64,000 nucleotides of DNA from Gemmatimonas sp. (GTDB lineage Bacteria > Gemmatimonadota > Gemmatimonadetes > Gemmatimonadales > Gemmatimonadaceae), in the NCBI GenBank assembly GCA_023910675.1, contig JAAVWC010000013.1, positions 60,609-124,608 on the forward strand, given 5' to 3'. The position numbers were made by a program, and so were the translations under genes. Each line of letters starts with the position of its first letter. Position 1 is the stretch's first letter. This document shows positions 27,438 through 39,600 of the stretch, piece after piece. Below the pieces are notes generated by a model that worked only from the letters and a program-made list of their open reading frames with translations, did not search any database and had not been told where the DNA came from.

Positions 27438-29794
27438 GGCTTTTTCGCATGAGGCGTTCCGTGGGCGGAATTCGGGTGCTGCGCTGCTGGCTGACGCTGG
27501 TGCTCATGTCGTGGCTGCCTGTGCAGCGCAGTGCGGCGCAGGAAGCAACAACGGGGGCGACGGGCGCGATCACTGGCCGTGTCATTGCGGCGGTCACCGA
27601 GGCGCCGGTGGTAGGCGCGACGATACGCGTGGTTGGACAGGCGCCCGGTGCACAGAGTGACTCGGCAGGGCGCTTCGTGCTGCGCGGGGTGCGTGTGGGC
27701 ATTGCAACGATCGAAGTGCGACGGTTGGGATATGCACCCGTGTTGCGCGGGGACATTGCCGTATCGCCCGCCAAGCCGGCGGAGGTTCTTGTGGTCCTCC
27801 GCGACGTGGGCGTTCAACTGGAGAACGTGACGGTGCGTCCCGAAGCGTTCCCGGCGCAGATGCCGACGTCGACGCCCGTGTCCACGCAGCGCTACGACGC
27901 CGAAGAGGTGCGCCGGCAGCCCGGTGCGCAGGAAGACGTGCTGCGCGCCATTTCGATTGCGCCCGGTGTCGGGGTGACGAGTGCGGCCCGCAACGATATC
28001 GTCGTGCGCGGCGGCGCGCCGTTCGAGAATCTGTTCGTGGTGGACAACATCGAAGTGCCGAACATCAATCACTTCGGTTCGCAGGGATCGACCGGCGGTC
28101 CCATCTCGCTGATCAACATCCGGTTCATCGAGAGTGCACAGCTCTCGGCGGGCGGGTTCGGCGCACGACTTGGTGATCGCACGTCATCGGCGACCACACT
28201 CACGCTGCGCGAGGGGAATCGCGAGCGCATTGCCGGAGAGCTCAATGTGGCCGCGACGCAGGTGGGGCGCAGTGCTCGAGGGGACCCATCGGCAAGAACG
28301 CGTCGTTCTTCGCGAATGTGCGGCAGAGCTACCTCGATCTGTTGTTCAAGGCCATCGGCTTGAGCTTCATTCCGAGCTACACCGACGCCACGGTGAAAGC
28401 GACGTGGCGTCCCCACGCAGCGCGACGCGTTCAGCGCGCTCACCATTGCCGCGCGCGGCACGATCTCCTTCGACAACACGACGGATTCGGCGCGCGTGAA
28501 CAACTCGCAGGTGCTGGCCCCTACGCAGGATCAGTACTTCAGCGGACTCACGTGGAAGCGCCTGCTGACGCGTGGGGTGGTGACAACTACGCTGGGACGT
28601 ACGTGGACGCGCTACGTCACTGAGCAGCGCGATAGCCTGCTGGCGCCGGTGTTTGCCAGCCGCTCCACCGAAGGGGAGAATTCGTTGCGCACCGATGTCA
28701 CGCTGCTCGCTGGACGTGGCGTGGAAATCGAAACAGGGACGATCTTCAAGTACGCGAGTGATCTGCGCTACGACGCGACGCTCGCCGGCTTTGCGCGCCG
28801 TGATGCCAACGGTGCGCCGCGCCCGCTGCAGGTCGATACCAACTTCACGGCGCTGCGGAACGGCAGTTACGTGCAAGCCACATGGCAGTGGCAACCACGT
28901 ATTCGCGTTTCTGGCGGTTTGCGAAGCGACTGGTACGGCTTCCTGAACAACGCCGTGCGTCTGGCGCCTCGTGCGAGCGTCAGCGCGCAGCTTTCACCAT
29001 CGACCACGCTGTCGCTCGCTGGTGGCCGTTACTGGCAGGCGCCGAGCTACATCTGGCTGGTGGGTGATGCGGGCAACGCGAATCGTCTCACACCATTCCG
29101 TGCCGACCAGCTGGTTGGCGGGATTACGCGACTGCTTGGCAGCGATCTCAAGGTGCAGGTCGAAGTGTACGGCAAGCGCTACGCGGATTACCCAGCGCGG
29201 GTGTTTCGACCGCAGGCGGTACTGAGCCCCAGCGGGTTCGATGATGTCACGACGGACATTCCGTTTGGCCTCGAGCCGCTGCAGAGCACCGGCACCGGCA
29301 GTGCGTACGGCGCCGAAGTGTTCGTGCAGAAAAAACTTGGTGCGTCTCCGTGGTACGGGCAGCTGAGTGCGAGTCTCAACCGGACACGGTTCGAAGGGCT
29401 CGACGGTACGTCGACCCGCGGAGCCTTCGACACGCCGCTGCTGACCAATGGCGTGATCGGCTGGCGCCCGAATGCGAAGTGGGAGTTGGCGCTCCGCGTG
29501 CGGGGGGCGTCGGGACTGCCGTATACGCCATTCGTGCTCAACGGCGCATTGGCCGGCACGCTCGATTTTGCGCAATACAACGGGGAGCGCACGTCGGTCT
29601 TTTTCGCGGCAGATGTCAGAGCCGATCGCCGGTTCCTGCTCTGGAATCGGCAGCTGATTGCCTTTGTGGACCTGCAGAACGTGACCAACCGGGCAAACAC
29701 CAGTGCGCCGCAGTGGAATCCGCGGTTGCGTAGGCCCGACACGAACACTGGTATTGGCCTGCTACCGTCGATCGGTCTGAATTTCGAGTTCTGA
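27434..29794 (+). CDS. TonB-dependent outer membrane receptor with carboxypeptidase-regulatory-like N-terminal domain (three frameshifts)
   Basis: About 785 residues once repaired. Signal peptide to about residue 36, a CarboxypepD_reg-like beta domain (AITGRVIAAVTEAPVVGATI, then LRGVRVGIATIEVRRLGY), a plug domain (DVLRAISIAPGVGV, VVRGGAPFENLFVVDNIEVP) and a barrel ending in LNFEF with the terminal Phe. The frame breaks at about 28271, in the GGGG at 28280-28283 and in the CCCC at 28411-28414. Removing one base at each restores LEGPIGKNASFFANVRQS and ATWRPTQRDAFSALTIAARG and returns to the original frame. The start is GTG at 27434, coupled to the gpx stop; ATG 27449 is an alternative. The ligand is unknown. 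Confidence 0.82.
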
Positions 29795-29921
29795 CCAATA
29801 GTCCTAATGAAGGGCACATGGTCGTTGTTGGCGTGCGCTGGAGACTATGTCGTTCCGGTATTTGAAAGAAATCCTGCAAGAGTATGTCGGGCAGACGTTT
29901 GTATTTTTTCCTGTTTGGACT

Positions 29922-29948
29922 TAAGCCCTTTGTCATATCCCCCGAAAT
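29922..29948 (+). promoter_or_regulatory. Candidate sigma-28-like promoter for the chemoreceptor gene
   Basis: TAAGCCCT, an 11-base spacer and CCCGAAAT partly match the flagellar sigma consensus TAAAGTTT-N11-GCCGATAA (4 of 8 and 5 of 8). It lies 105 bp before the chemoreceptor start, in the most AT-rich stretch of the 258-bp gap (29795-30052), which otherwise holds nothing I can identify. The match is weak; support comes from the well-known sigma-28 control of chemoreceptors. Confidence 0.25.
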
Positions 29949-30052
29949 GGCGAAACGCACTCAAGAAATCTGGGTGTCGAACCGAATCGTCCCTAATCGG
30001 CGCTCGCTGAGGGCGCATATTCATCAACGGCCCCTTCTCAAGAGAACTCACG

Positions 30053-32032
30053 ATGCAGTGGTTTTCAAATCAGCCCATTGGGCGAAAGCTCGCTATCGGC
30101 TTCGGCGTGCTGGCGATCATCATGACGGTGGTTGGCGTGCGCGGCATTCTGGCCACGCGCGCCGTCAACCGGCTCATGACCAGTACGCAGGACGCGCATG
30201 TGCTGCCATCGCTGCAGCTCAAAGAGGCCAACGTCCAGCTGCTCAAAATCTCGCGCGCTGTGCGGAACGCGCTGCTCGATGACGACGTGGCCGCCATCGA
30301 CAAGCGAGCGCGCGATATCGTGACGTACGATTCGCTGTTCCGCGTATCGTTCGACCGCTACCGCGAGCGTATCGTGCGCCCCAACCAGAAGGCCATGGCG
30401 GCGGAGCTCCAGCAGAAGTTTGACGCACTGCGTCCGAAACAGGATGCCATCGTGCAACTGGCGCGCAATGGCGATGTGGCGACAGGAAAGTCGCAGCTGC
30501 CCGTGATACGCGCGCAGGCCGACAGCATTGAGGGATTGCTGTCGACACTGACCGAATCCAAGCTCGCGCTCATGGACGAAGCCACGGGGCAGGCAGCGCG
30601 TGACTATGAACATACGATGCAGCTGCTCACCGCCATGATGCTGGTGGGTATGGCCATGGCCGTCGTCGTCGGCGTGATGATCACGCGTCCCATCGTGAGC
30701 ACACTGCGCGAGCTATCGGTCGCCGCCAACGCGGCGGCCAAGGGCGATCTCGATCGCGACGTCCAGGTACGAACGCGTGATGAACTCGGCGCCCTCGCCA
30801 CTGCAATGCAGCACATGCTGACGGCGCAGCGCGAGTTTGCTGCTTCGGCGGGTCAGCTCAGCGCCGGCGACATGTCGGCAAAAATCTCGATCCGTTCGGA
30901 GCGCGATACGTTGGGGCAGTCGCTCGTGCATCTGCGTGAGACGCTGCAGCAACTCACCACAGAGACCACCACGTTGGCAGCAGCGGCGCAGGCGGGTCGT
31001 TTGGCGGCGCGCGGTAACGCGGAGAAGTTCGACGGCGTCTATCGTGAGCTTCTTTCCGGCATGAACCATGTGCTCGATGCCGTGGTACGGCCTATCGAAG
31101 AGGCGTCAGCGGTTCTCGGGGAACTTGCCGAACGGCGCATGACGGCGCGCGTCACCGGACAGTACGCCGGCGACTTTGCCAAGATCTCCACGTCCATCAA
31201 TGGCGCGGCAGAGACGCTGGAGAGCGCGCTCGAGGAAGTCCGACTTGCCAGTGAGCAGGTGGCGTCGGCCGGTGATCAGATTGCTGCCGGCAGTCAGACA
31301 CTCGCCGAGGGCGCGTCGCAGCAGGCCGCATCGCTCGAAGAGATTGCGAGCAGCGTGCAGGAGCTCTCGGCGTCGGCGGGGCTGATGGCGAACAATGCGC
31401 AACATGCCACGACACTGGCTACGGAATCGCGCCAACTCGTGGAAGCCGGCCGCGACCGGATGACGGCGCTGTCTCACGCGATGGAAAAGATCCGCACCTC
31501 GAGCGATCAGACCGCGCGCATCGTGAAGACGATCGACGAAATTGCGTTCCAGACGAACTTGCTGGCGCTCAATGCCGCGGTCGAAGCCGCGCGTGCTGGC
31601 GACGCGGGACGCGGCTTTGCCGTGGTCGCAGAAGAAGTGCGCGCGCTGGCGATTCGCAGTGCCGCCGCGGCGCGCGAAACGGCCGCGCTCATCGAGGAAT
31701 CGGTGCAGCACACGCGCAGTGGTGTCGCGCTCAACAGCGAGGTCACCGGGCAGCTCGCACAGATCGATGCGCATTCCACGACGGTCGCCGCGGTCATCGC
31801 CGAGATTGCGCACGCTGGTGTGCAGCAGCGTGATGGCGTGAGCCAGATTACGGCGGCAGTGGAGCAGCTGAACGCGGTCACGCAGCAGGTGGCGGCCAAC
31901 GCGGAAGAATCGGCGAGTGCCTCCGAGGAGCTCGCCGGCCAGTCGCAGACCCTGAATGCGATGGTCGCGACGTTTGAACTGGCGTCGACCTCGGGGCGTC
32001 AGAGTAAGCGTAAGCGGCTGCGCGCGGCGTAA
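30053..32032 (+). CDS. Methyl-accepting chemotaxis protein
   Basis: 659 residues. TM1 lies at about 11-32 ([19 protein letters not shown]) and a four-helix-bundle periplasmic sensor at 35-188. TM2 is at about 190-212 ([20 protein letters not shown]), followed by HAMP ([20 protein letters not shown]) and a second HAMP-like segment near residues 340-395. The signalling domain has its hairpin tip at [20 protein letters not shown] and [17 protein letters not shown]. The tip sequence is what binds CheA/CheW. No CheR-binding pentapeptide is present at the C-terminus, which ends in a basic tail (KRKRLRAA). No che or flagellar genes are nearby, so it is an orphan receptor. The ligand is unknown. Confidence 0.93.
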   Translation: MQWFSNQPIGRKLAIGFGVLAIIMTVVGVRGILATRAVNRLMTSTQDAHVLPSLQLKEANVQLLKISRAVRNALLDDDVAAIDKRARDIVTYDSLFRVSFDRYRERIVRPNQKAMAAELQQKFDALRPKQDAIVQLARNGDVATGKSQLPVIRAQADSIEGLLSTLTESKLALMDEATGQAARDYEHTMQLLTAMMLVGMAMAVVVGVMITRPIVSTLRELSVAANAAAKGDLDRDVQVRTRDELGALATAMQHMLTAQREFAASAGQLSAGDMSAKISIRSERDTLGQSLVHLRETLQQLTTETTTLAAAAQAGRLAARGNAEKFDGVYRELLSGMNHVLDAVVRPIEEASAVLGELAERRMTARVTGQYAGDFAKISTSINGAAETLESALEEVRLASEQVASAGDQIAAGSQTLAEGASQQAASLEEIASSVQELSASAGLMANNAQHATTLATESRQLVEAGRDRMTALSHAMEKIRTSSDQTARIVKTIDEIAFQTNLLALNAAVEAARAGDAGRGFAVVAEEVRALAIRSAAAARETAALIEESVQHTRSGVALNSEVTGQLAQIDAHSTTVAAVIAEIAHAGVQQRDGVSQITAAVEQLNAVTQQVAANAEESASASEELAGQSQTLNAMVATFELASTSGRQSKRKRLRAA

Positions 32033-32040
32033 AAGCAAAC

Positions 32041-32090
32041 CGTCTGCCGTGTCGGTTTGATCCTGACGGATCGCGCCGAGACGGCAGACG
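32041..32090. terminator. Hairpin 1 between convergent MCP and SusD genes
   Basis: CGTCTGCCGT pairs with ACGGCAGACG, with internal pairs TCGG/CCGA and GATCC/GGATC around a TGAC loop. It begins nine bases after the MCP stop. It is long and stable but has no obvious U tract; its convergent position fits transcription termination. Confidence 0.6.
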
Positions 32091-32104
32091 GCAGACATTC
32101 AGAT

Positions 32105-32144
32105 GGCAGGTGCGCCGGGTGGTGATGCCCCCTGCGCACCTGCC
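32105..32144. terminator. Hairpin 2, probable bidirectional terminator
   Basis: An 11-base perfect stem (GGCAGGTGCGC with GCGCACCTGCC) enclosing 18 bases, followed on the plus strand by GTTTCGCTT. It lies just beyond the susD stop (32152), so it can end both the MCP and the susCD transcripts. Confidence 0.65.
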
Positions 32145-32151
32145 GTTTCGC

Positions 32152-33396
32152 TTACTTCAGATTGGGATTCGTCTGCAGTTCCGACAGCGGGATGGGGAAG
32201 CAGAGTGTCCGGCCGGTCATGTCATCGGACACGCCGGGACGGTTGAGCGCCGCCCAACGACGCTGGTCACCCATACGACGTCCTTCAAGCCAGAGCTCGA
32301 TACCGCGCTCGCGCTTGAGTGCTTCCCACGCTTCGGTGGCGTTAGTCGCCGTGAGTAGCGGGAGGCTCAGTGCCGTACGGCGAATGTTCATCCTGGCGAG
32401 TGCGCCAGAGATATCGTTGCCGACCAATAACCCTTCGGCCTCGATGAGACGCATTTCCCAGCCGCTCGTGAGGTTGATGGACGACTCACGCACCGGATAC
32501 TTCGTCTGGAAGTACCAACGGACCTGACCACCCAAGCTGGTGACGGCCGCATCACCAAAGCGGATGGTGAGGCTCGAGTCGAACGGCACGCGCGGATCAC
32601 GCGTGGTGCGGCGATAGTTTTCGTAGAACGTGCCCCACACGGTGTGTGCGCGGTACGGCTGGTTGGCCGACGCCCAGTACAGACGGTTGTACTGGTCTAC
32701 CGTATTCACGAAGTACGGCATGCGGTACACGAACGTGTTCGGCAACAGTGCGGCATCGGCCGAAGCACCCGCGAGGTTGCCTCGAAGCAAACGGACTGAG
32801 GCGCGACCCGCAGTGGCGGCATCACGAATGGCTGCACTGTTCGCCGCGGTGGCTACCGTGATGGCTTCCGTGAACGCCGCTTCTGCACGCTCCAGATATA
32901 CGGTGTACGGCTGCTTGGGGCCACCATCAATGATTCCATCGCAGAAGTTTTCAGCGAGGTGACGGTTGGAGTAGCCCACCCATACGAGCGCCTGCGCCAA
33001 TGTCGCGCTGCTCGCCGACGAGGTGCCAAGTACGGTCTTGATGCGTGTGACGCCACTTTCGGCAGTCCAGCGCGCACGTTGCGCCTGGTTCCACCAGTCG
33101 TCGCCGTCGTCGTTCGACAGCACGCCAAGCTGCTGACGCACCGAAATGCCGAACGCTGCCGTCGATCCGGAGGGGAGCACCTCCTTGGTGACCGCCGCGC
33201 CCGTGTAGGATGTCCAGTTGAGTGCCTCGCCAAGGTCGCGCCCCGCGCCGTTCACAACGGCGGTGAGGGCAGCAGTATTGTCGAGAAAGGTGGCCTGAAT
33301 GGGGCCGGGGTTGGTGACCTTCAAGTCGCAGCCGGCTGCCAGCGCCAGAGCCGCGACGGGAGCCGTGCGCGCGAAGGCGCGAAGATTCATCGTCAT
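32152..33396 (-). CDS. SusD/RagB-like outer membrane lipoprotein
   Basis: 414 residues with lipobox ALAAGC at about residue 23 and the SusD-like start CDLKVTNPGPIQATFLDN. The TPR-rich middle contains AEAAFTEAITVATAANSAAI and LRGNLAGASADAALLPN. The C-terminal part includes EMRLIEAEGLLVGNDISGAL, then ERGIELWLEGRRMGDQRRW and CFPIPLSELQTNP, which is the typical SusD end. It is shorter than Bacteroidetes SusD proteins (500-600). It should cap the SusC channel encoded 11 bp upstream and bind an oligomeric nutrient, of unknown nature. No polysaccharide-degrading genes are adjacent, so a peptide or other ligand is as likely as a glycan. Confidence 0.88.
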   Translation of the reverse strand: MTMNLRAFARTAPVAALALAAGCDLKVTNPGPIQATFLDNTAALTAVVNGAGRDLGEALNWTSYTGAAVTKEVLPSGSTAAFGISVRQQLGVLSNDDGDDWWNQAQRARWTAESGVTRIKTVLGTSSASSATLAQALVWVGYSNRHLAENFCDGIIDGGPKQPYTVYLERAEAAFTEAITVATAANSAAIRDAATAGRASVRLLRGNLAGASADAALLPNTFVYRMPYFVNTVDQYNRLYWASANQPYRAHTVWGTFYENYRRTTRDPRVPFDSSLTIRFGDAAVTSLGGQVRWYFQTKYPVRESSINLTSGWEMRLIEAEGLLVGNDISGALARMNIRRTALSLPLLTATNATEAWEALKRERGIELWLEGRRMGDQRRWAALNRPGVSDDMTGRTLCFPIPLSELQTNPNLK

Positions 33397-33407
33397 GGTC
33401 GTGGGCC

Positions 33408-36270
33408 TCAGAACGTGATGCGCAGGGAGGTCAGGAACAACGCGGGGGCAGGGATATGCTCCGAGATGTACCGGACACCCACGTTGAAACCATCGTTACC
33501 CGACATTTCGGGGTCGAAGAGTGGCATACCGATGTTCTTGCGGAAGACGTTCTGGGCCGACAGCACGAGCGAGCTGCTCGCGGTGTTCGGGATGAGCTTG
33601 CCGAGCGGCACCGTGACGGTGATGTCGCGGATCTTGAAGAAGTCGGCAGGGAAGATGAACATGTCCTGACGCGCATTGGCGGGCACGCAGGTGAGGCGTT
33701 CACGCGGCGTGAGCGGCTGCGCGGCGGCAATGGCCGCATAGGCACGCGTGCACGTGGGCCAGAGCACCGAGCGCGAGAGCGCCTGGAAGGACGCGTCTTC
33801 GTTGATGAACGCGCCGCCCTGATACTCGCCACGGGCCGAGATGCTGATGCCCTTCCACGTCGTGATGTTGAGCATCGGCGACAGGATAAGGGTCGGCTGC
33901 GCGGGTCCGAAGGTGTGATTGACCGTCGTGTCGATCGCCGCTCCAATCTCGTCTTCGTTCTTGATGAGACGGCCACGGAGCACGGGCGCCGGCTGGCCGG
34001 GAATGACCCAGCCGAAGTTGCCGATGCTGAACTCCGGCGCGCCGCCGAGGCTGAGCACCTTGCTCTGGTTGGTGCTGACGTTAAGGCCGACCTTGATGCC
34101 AAGGTTCTCCTTCTCGAGCAGTGTCGCGTTGATCGCTGCTTCGACACCGCTCTTTTGGATCTTGCCGGCGTTGCCGAGCGAGCTGGCGAGGAAGCCCTGC
34201 GACGGCACGTTACGCACGAAGAAGAGTGCGTCTGACGTGACGGCCTTGAACCAGGTGAAGTCGACGCTGAAGCGACCCTGGAAGAGCGTCTGGTCGAAGC
34301 CCAGTTCGGTTTCGACGGTGCGCTCGGGGCCAAGGTTCGGGTCACCGAGGTTGAGCGGGCGAACGGCGGGCGCCGTGCCCCAGCCCACCGGGTTCCACGT
34401 CTGTACGGCGGCAAAGGCCGTCGGGGCGCGACCGGCGGCGCCGTACGCGGCGCGTGCCTTGAGCGTCCCAAGCTTCTCCGACCAGAAGCCTTCGTCGGAG
34501 ACGACCCACGACGCGCTGGCCTTGGGGTAGGTCTGGAAGCCGAAGTCTTCACCGAAGGCGCTGTTGCCGTCGACGCGTGCGCCCACGGTAACGAAGTACT
34601 TGTCCTTGAAGCCGAAGAGCGCCTGGCTGAACGCGCCGCCCGTGATGTTCTTGAGGCGGTTTTCGTCGGCATTGCGAAGCGAACCCGAGGCCACCGTGGG
34701 GTTGGTCGGCGCCGGATAGTTTTCCGAATACGCCACGACGTCACCCACCATCGAGTTGACGTACTGCGAGCCGGCGGAGAGCGTGGCCTTGAAGTCGCCC
34801 TTCGTGATCTCGTAGTTGTTGGCCCAGTCGAGGCTGATGATCTTGTTCGACCAGACCTGGTTCTGAATGATGCCGAGGACGGCGCCAGGGAAGCCGTACG
34901 GACGCACGTTGCGGTTTTCAATCGCCGAGCGGTCGAAGCCTACGACGAGGCGGCTCGAGAAGCGCTCGAACGGCGTCCAGGTCGTGGTGGCACCGAGCAG
35001 CAGGCGATCGATGTTGCTGGTGAGCTGCTGACCGTACACGAGCTTGATCGTGTCGGAGTTCGCGTTGCCGAAGTAATTGCGGTTCTGGCGGAACGCGTTG
35101 AGCGTGACACCCTGCGCATTATTGCCGGCGGGCGTCTGCGTGATGAGCGAGTTGTTGTAGGCCGTGTTCCAGCTGAACTGCATGTTCTTCATGGGGCTGA
35201 AATCGACGTTCGCGCGCAGCTGATACTTGCGTTCATTGTCGAGTTCGAGCACGCCGTCGCTGTTGTCGGCGCCGAAGGAGAAGAGGTAGCGCACGTTGTT
35301 GTTGGTGCCACCGGCCACCTGCGCCTGCATGCCGAGTCGGCCACCGTCACGCACGAACGGATCCATGTTGAGCAGCGGCACCGAGTCGGTGCCGAACTTC
35401 TGCAACCGCTGGAAGCCGGAGTTGATCTGCGTATTCCACTTGGCCGCGCCCTGCGAGCCGCGCTTCGTGAAGATCTGAATGACGCCTGCCGCGGCATCGG
35501 TGCCGAAGAGCGTGGTCGCGGCCGCGCCCTTCACGACTTCGATGCGCTCGATGTCGTCGGGGTTGATGTCGTTGAGCGGGCTGCCGTACGAGTTGGCGCC
35601 ACGCTGCGTGGCGCCCTGGAAGATGCCGTTGCGCGGATACTCGTCGGAGCGCGTACGGACACCGTCCACATAGATGAGCGGCTGATTGCTGAGGGCAATG
35701 GAGGTGGCGCCGCGCAAGCGAATGGCGGAGCCGCTCCCGGCGTTGCCCGTGCCGCCGGAGATCTGCACACCCGCCACGCGGCCGGCGAGCAGGTTCGAGA
35801 CGTTCGTCGGGACTTCCGGAAGATTGGCCGTGGATACCTGGCCGATCGAGTTGCCGACTTCGCGCTTACGTGCCGAACCGGCGGTACCCGTCACGACGAC
35901 CTGGTCGAGGGAGACCGCCGACGTCTTGAGGACGAAGTCCACCGTGGCCGTGCCGTTGGCCGGTAACCGTGGCGGCCCTCTCCGTGGGCTCGTAGCCGAT
36001 CATGCGGACGCGAACGGTTGCCGTTCCGGCCGTCACGCGCGTGATGGTGAAGGTGCCGTCGGCGCCCGACTGCCCGCCGTTCTGCGTCCCGGCGATGAAG
36101 ACCTGCGCGTTGGGCACCGGCGCACCGGCGGTGTTCGTCACCTTGCCACGGACCGTGCCAGTACCGGCCTGGGCGTGGAGCGGGCCCTCAGGCCCGAGCG
36201 GGGTAACGAGCAGGCTGGCAACGACGGCACACGCCGACATTGCCCGACTCCACGTTTGTGAACCAATCAT
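33408..36270 (-). CDS. SusC/RagA-family TonB-linked outer membrane protein (one frameshift)
   Basis: About 953 residues after repair of a single +1 base near 35961, which joins IGYEPTERAATVT to ANGTATVDFVLKTSAVSLDQ. Signal peptide (MIGSQTWSRAMSACAVVA to LHAQA), a CarboxypepD_reg-like domain (GTVRGKVTNTAGAPVPNAQV), a TonB-box-like VVVTG region and the plug signature (NVSNLLAGRVAGVQISGG, IRLRGATSIALSNQPLIYVD and ERIEVVKGAAATTLFGTDAA). The barrel ends FLTSLRITF. The ATG at 36270 has a good AGGAGAG seven bases upstream. It forms a transcription unit with susD. Conserved SusC length and order indicate that the shift is not functional decay. Confidence 0.87.
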
Positions 36271-36630
36271 CCGTACTCTCCTGGGGGTCGTTCGTACAGC
36301 TGCACGGACCCGTCCGAACGGACGGGGAGAATCCAACGACACGGGTCAGGAAGGGGACAGGCTCGACGCCTCCCTGCTGTCGCCGTGGGGCAACAGCGCC
36401 CGACATGAAGTCCACGAAATGCGGAGGGATGGGACGGAACGCTCATGAGCGGGACTGACGGGGGAGACAATGCACCCCGGAAGGTGCAGAGGCAAGTTTA
36501 TGTCACTTTCTGGCATCCGTACAAGGACATGCGGCGACCGCCGCCTGTGTGTCGGCCGTTTTCCTTGCCGCGCCCCGCTCCGGCACGCAGAATCAGCCGG
36601 GTCTGGTACGCCCACCCCTCCGGAGAACTC
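36271..36630. other. 360-bp divergent region between susC and the TolB/amidohydrolase gene
   Basis: No gene is supported here. ORFs that cross it are low complexity and are extensions of neighbours. It contains the palindrome at 36309-36326 and the ribosome-binding sites of both flanking genes (AGGAGAG before 36270 and CGGAG before 36631). The promoters of both operons must lie within it. Confidence 0.55.
36309..36326. promoter_or_regulatory. Perfect palindrome upstream of susC, possible operator
   Basis: CCCGTCCG-AA-CGGACGGG lies 39 bp upstream of the susC start codon, in its leader or promoter, and 305 bp from the divergent gene. It could be a regulator site or a leader hairpin. No regulator gene is adjacent. 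Confidence 0.35.
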
Positions 36631-39600
36631 GTGCGCCTGCGCTCCCTCCCCCTCCTCGCCGTCGGTCTCGCGGCGCTTCCTTTGGGTGCACAAGCGCCCA
36701 CGACACGCGCCGGCGGCCCCGCCGCGCGGCCGCTCCCGCTCGAAGCCACTCGGCGTTACGCGCTCGACACCCGCGAAGGCACGTGGCTCTCGCTCGACGT
36801 GAGCCCCGACGGCAAAACCCTCGTGTTCGACATGCTGGGCGACCTCTACCTCATGCCGATCGCCGGCGGCGATGCCACGCAGCTGACGAGCGGGCTCGCC
36901 TACGACACCCAGCCGCGCTTCAGCCCCGACGGCAAGACGATCGTGTTCATCTCCGATCGTCAGGGCGCGGACAACGTGCACACGCTCGACGTGGCGACCA
37001 AAGAGGTGAAGGAGGTGACGCGCGGTCGCACGAACGTGTACCTGTCGCCGGAGTATTCGCCCGATGGCAAGTACATCGTGGCGAGCAAGGGCGGGTTCCG
37101 CGGCGGCTTGCCCACCTTGTGGATGTATCACGTACAAGGCGGCAACGGCGTCGCGCTCTACACCGCCCCCGCAGCGGCAGCCCCCGGCACCGCGGTGCAG
37201 CAGGCCGGCGCGGCATTCACAAGTGACGGACGCTTCGTGTACTACACACAGCGCACCGGTGCGTGGAACTACAACGCGCAATTTCCGCAGTACCAGATCT
37301 GGTCGTACGACCGGGAATCGGGTGACCGCGAGCCGCTGTCGTCGCGCTATGGATCGGCGGTGCGGCCCTACGCTGAGCCCCGATGGCAAGTGGCTCGTGT
37401 ACGGCTCGCGCTACGAAAACAAGACCGGCTTGCGCGTGCGCGAGCTCGCCACGGGCGACGAACGGTGGCTCGCGTATCCCACGCAGCGCGACGAAATGGA
37501 ATCGCGCGCGCCCATGGACGCGCTGCCGGGGATGAGCTTCACCCCCGACTCGAAGGAGTTGGTGGCGAGCTACGGCAACAAGATCTGGCGCGTGGCCATC
37601 GATGGAAGCGGCCAACAGGAAATTCCCTTCCGTGTGCAGGCGCAGGTGGAGGTCGCCCCCGCGCTCGCGTTCACCTATCCCATCAGCGATAGCACGACGT
37701 TCACCGCGCGACAGATTCGCGACGCGGTGCCGAGCCCTGATGGCAAGCAGTTGGCGTTCGTGGCGATGGACAAGCTGTACGTGATGGACTGGCCTGGCAG
37801 TGCTCCGCGCCGCGTGTCGACGCTGAATGCCATCGAAGCCGAACCGGCGTGGTCACCCGATGGCAAGTCGCTGGCGTGGGTCACGTGGACGGAGCAGGGT
37901 GGGCGCTTGTACAAGGCCACGATGGTTGCCGGACGCGCGACGCGCATTATTCCGGTGAGCAGCGGCATGGCCACGCTACGGCAGCCGGTGTTCTCCCCCA
38001 ATGGCGCGCGCATCGTGGCGCTGCAGACGCCCGCGCAAGGCCGTCGCGATCAGACCGGCGTGACGGGTACGTCGCAGCTGGTGTGGTACGCGGCGGCGCC
38101 CACCGGCACCGACGGCGCTGCGGCCACCATGATTGCGCGCTCGTCGGGGCGCAGCAAGCCGCACTTCACCACCGACACGTCGCGCATTTATCTGTCGTCC
38201 AACAACGGGCTCGTCTCCATTCGCTGGGACGGCACCGATGAACAGCGGCATCTGCGTGTGGTTGGCGCGGGGACCGGCGGTCCCGGTGATGATGACGGGC
38301 ACGGCCACAACGACCACACGTTCAACGAGTCGGAGTTGCAGGGCGATCACGAGGAGCCGGGTCTGCAGGGACCGCCGGCGCAGGTGGTGATGGCGTCGCC
38401 GAACGGTGACAAGGCGCTCGCGCAGATTGGCGGTGACTTCTACACCGTGGTGATTCCGCCGCGCGGGACGCAGGCGACGGTGAACGTTGCGGAGCCCGCC
38501 AGTGCGGCATTCCCGGCGCGCAAGCTCACCGACATCGGCGGCCAGTTCCCCGCGTGGTCGGCCGATGGCAAGCGCGTGCACTGGTCGATTGGCAATGCGC
38601 ACGTGGTGTACGATCTCGAGGCGGCATCGGCGCGTGACGCCGCGATTGCCGCCGCGCGACGCGATAGTACGATTGCCGAAAGCGCGCGGCCGCGGCCGTA
38701 TGCGCCGGCGGAAACACGTATTCTCGTCGCCGCCACGCGCGACCTGCCCACTGGTACCGTGGTGCTGCGCAACGCGAAGGTCGTCACCATGAAGGGTGAC
38801 GAGATCATCGCGAAGGGCGACATCGTGGTGAAGAACAATCGCATCGTCGCGGTTGGTGCCTCGGGCACCGTGACAGTGCCGGCTGGCGCCACCGACATGG
38901 ACCTCGCTGGTGCGACGGTGGTGCCCGGGTTCGTGGATACGCACGCCCACCTGCGCGCCGAACGGAACACGATTCACGAAACGCAACCCTGGGCGTATCT
39001 CGCCAATCTCGCGTACGGCGTCACCACCACGCGCGATCCGCAGACGGCAACGACCGACGTGCTCACGTATCAGGATATGGTGGAGGCCGGGCAGATCGTT
39101 GGCCCGCGCATCTACAGCACGGGCCCCGGTGTCTTCAACACCGACAATATCCGCGATCAAGAGCATGCACGCAGCATGCTCAAGCGCTACAGCAGCTACT
39201 ACGACACCAAAACGATCAAGATGTACGTGGCTGGTGTGCGGCAGGTGCGGCAGTGGATCATCACCGCCGCGCGCGAACAGCAGCTCATGCCGACCACTGA
39301 AGGCTCGCTCGATGTGAAGCTCAATCTCACGGAAACGCTCGACGGCTATCCCGGCCTTGAACACTCAATGGGCATCACGCCGCTCGGTACCGATGTGACG
39401 GGCTTCATGGCGTGGTCCAAGCGGACGTACACGCCCACGTTGCTGGTGAACTACGGCGGGCCCTGGGCGGAGAACTACTTCTACACGAAGGAGAATCCGT
39501 GGGCTGATCCCAAGCTGCAGCGCTTTACGGCGTACGAGGAGCTTGCCCTCAAGACGCGCCGCCGTATGGCGAGCATGCCAAACGGTGGCACCGCCGGCGG

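Noticed and set aside
29795..30052. Small ORFs in the AT-richer gap before the chemoreceptor
   Set aside because: The longest are about 67-114 codons on either strand, without a ribosome site, coding-type third positions or similarity to known families.
38000..39364. 462-codon minus-strand ORF
   Set aside because: Antisense to the amidohydrolase domain of the fusion protein, whose plus-strand motifs are conserved.
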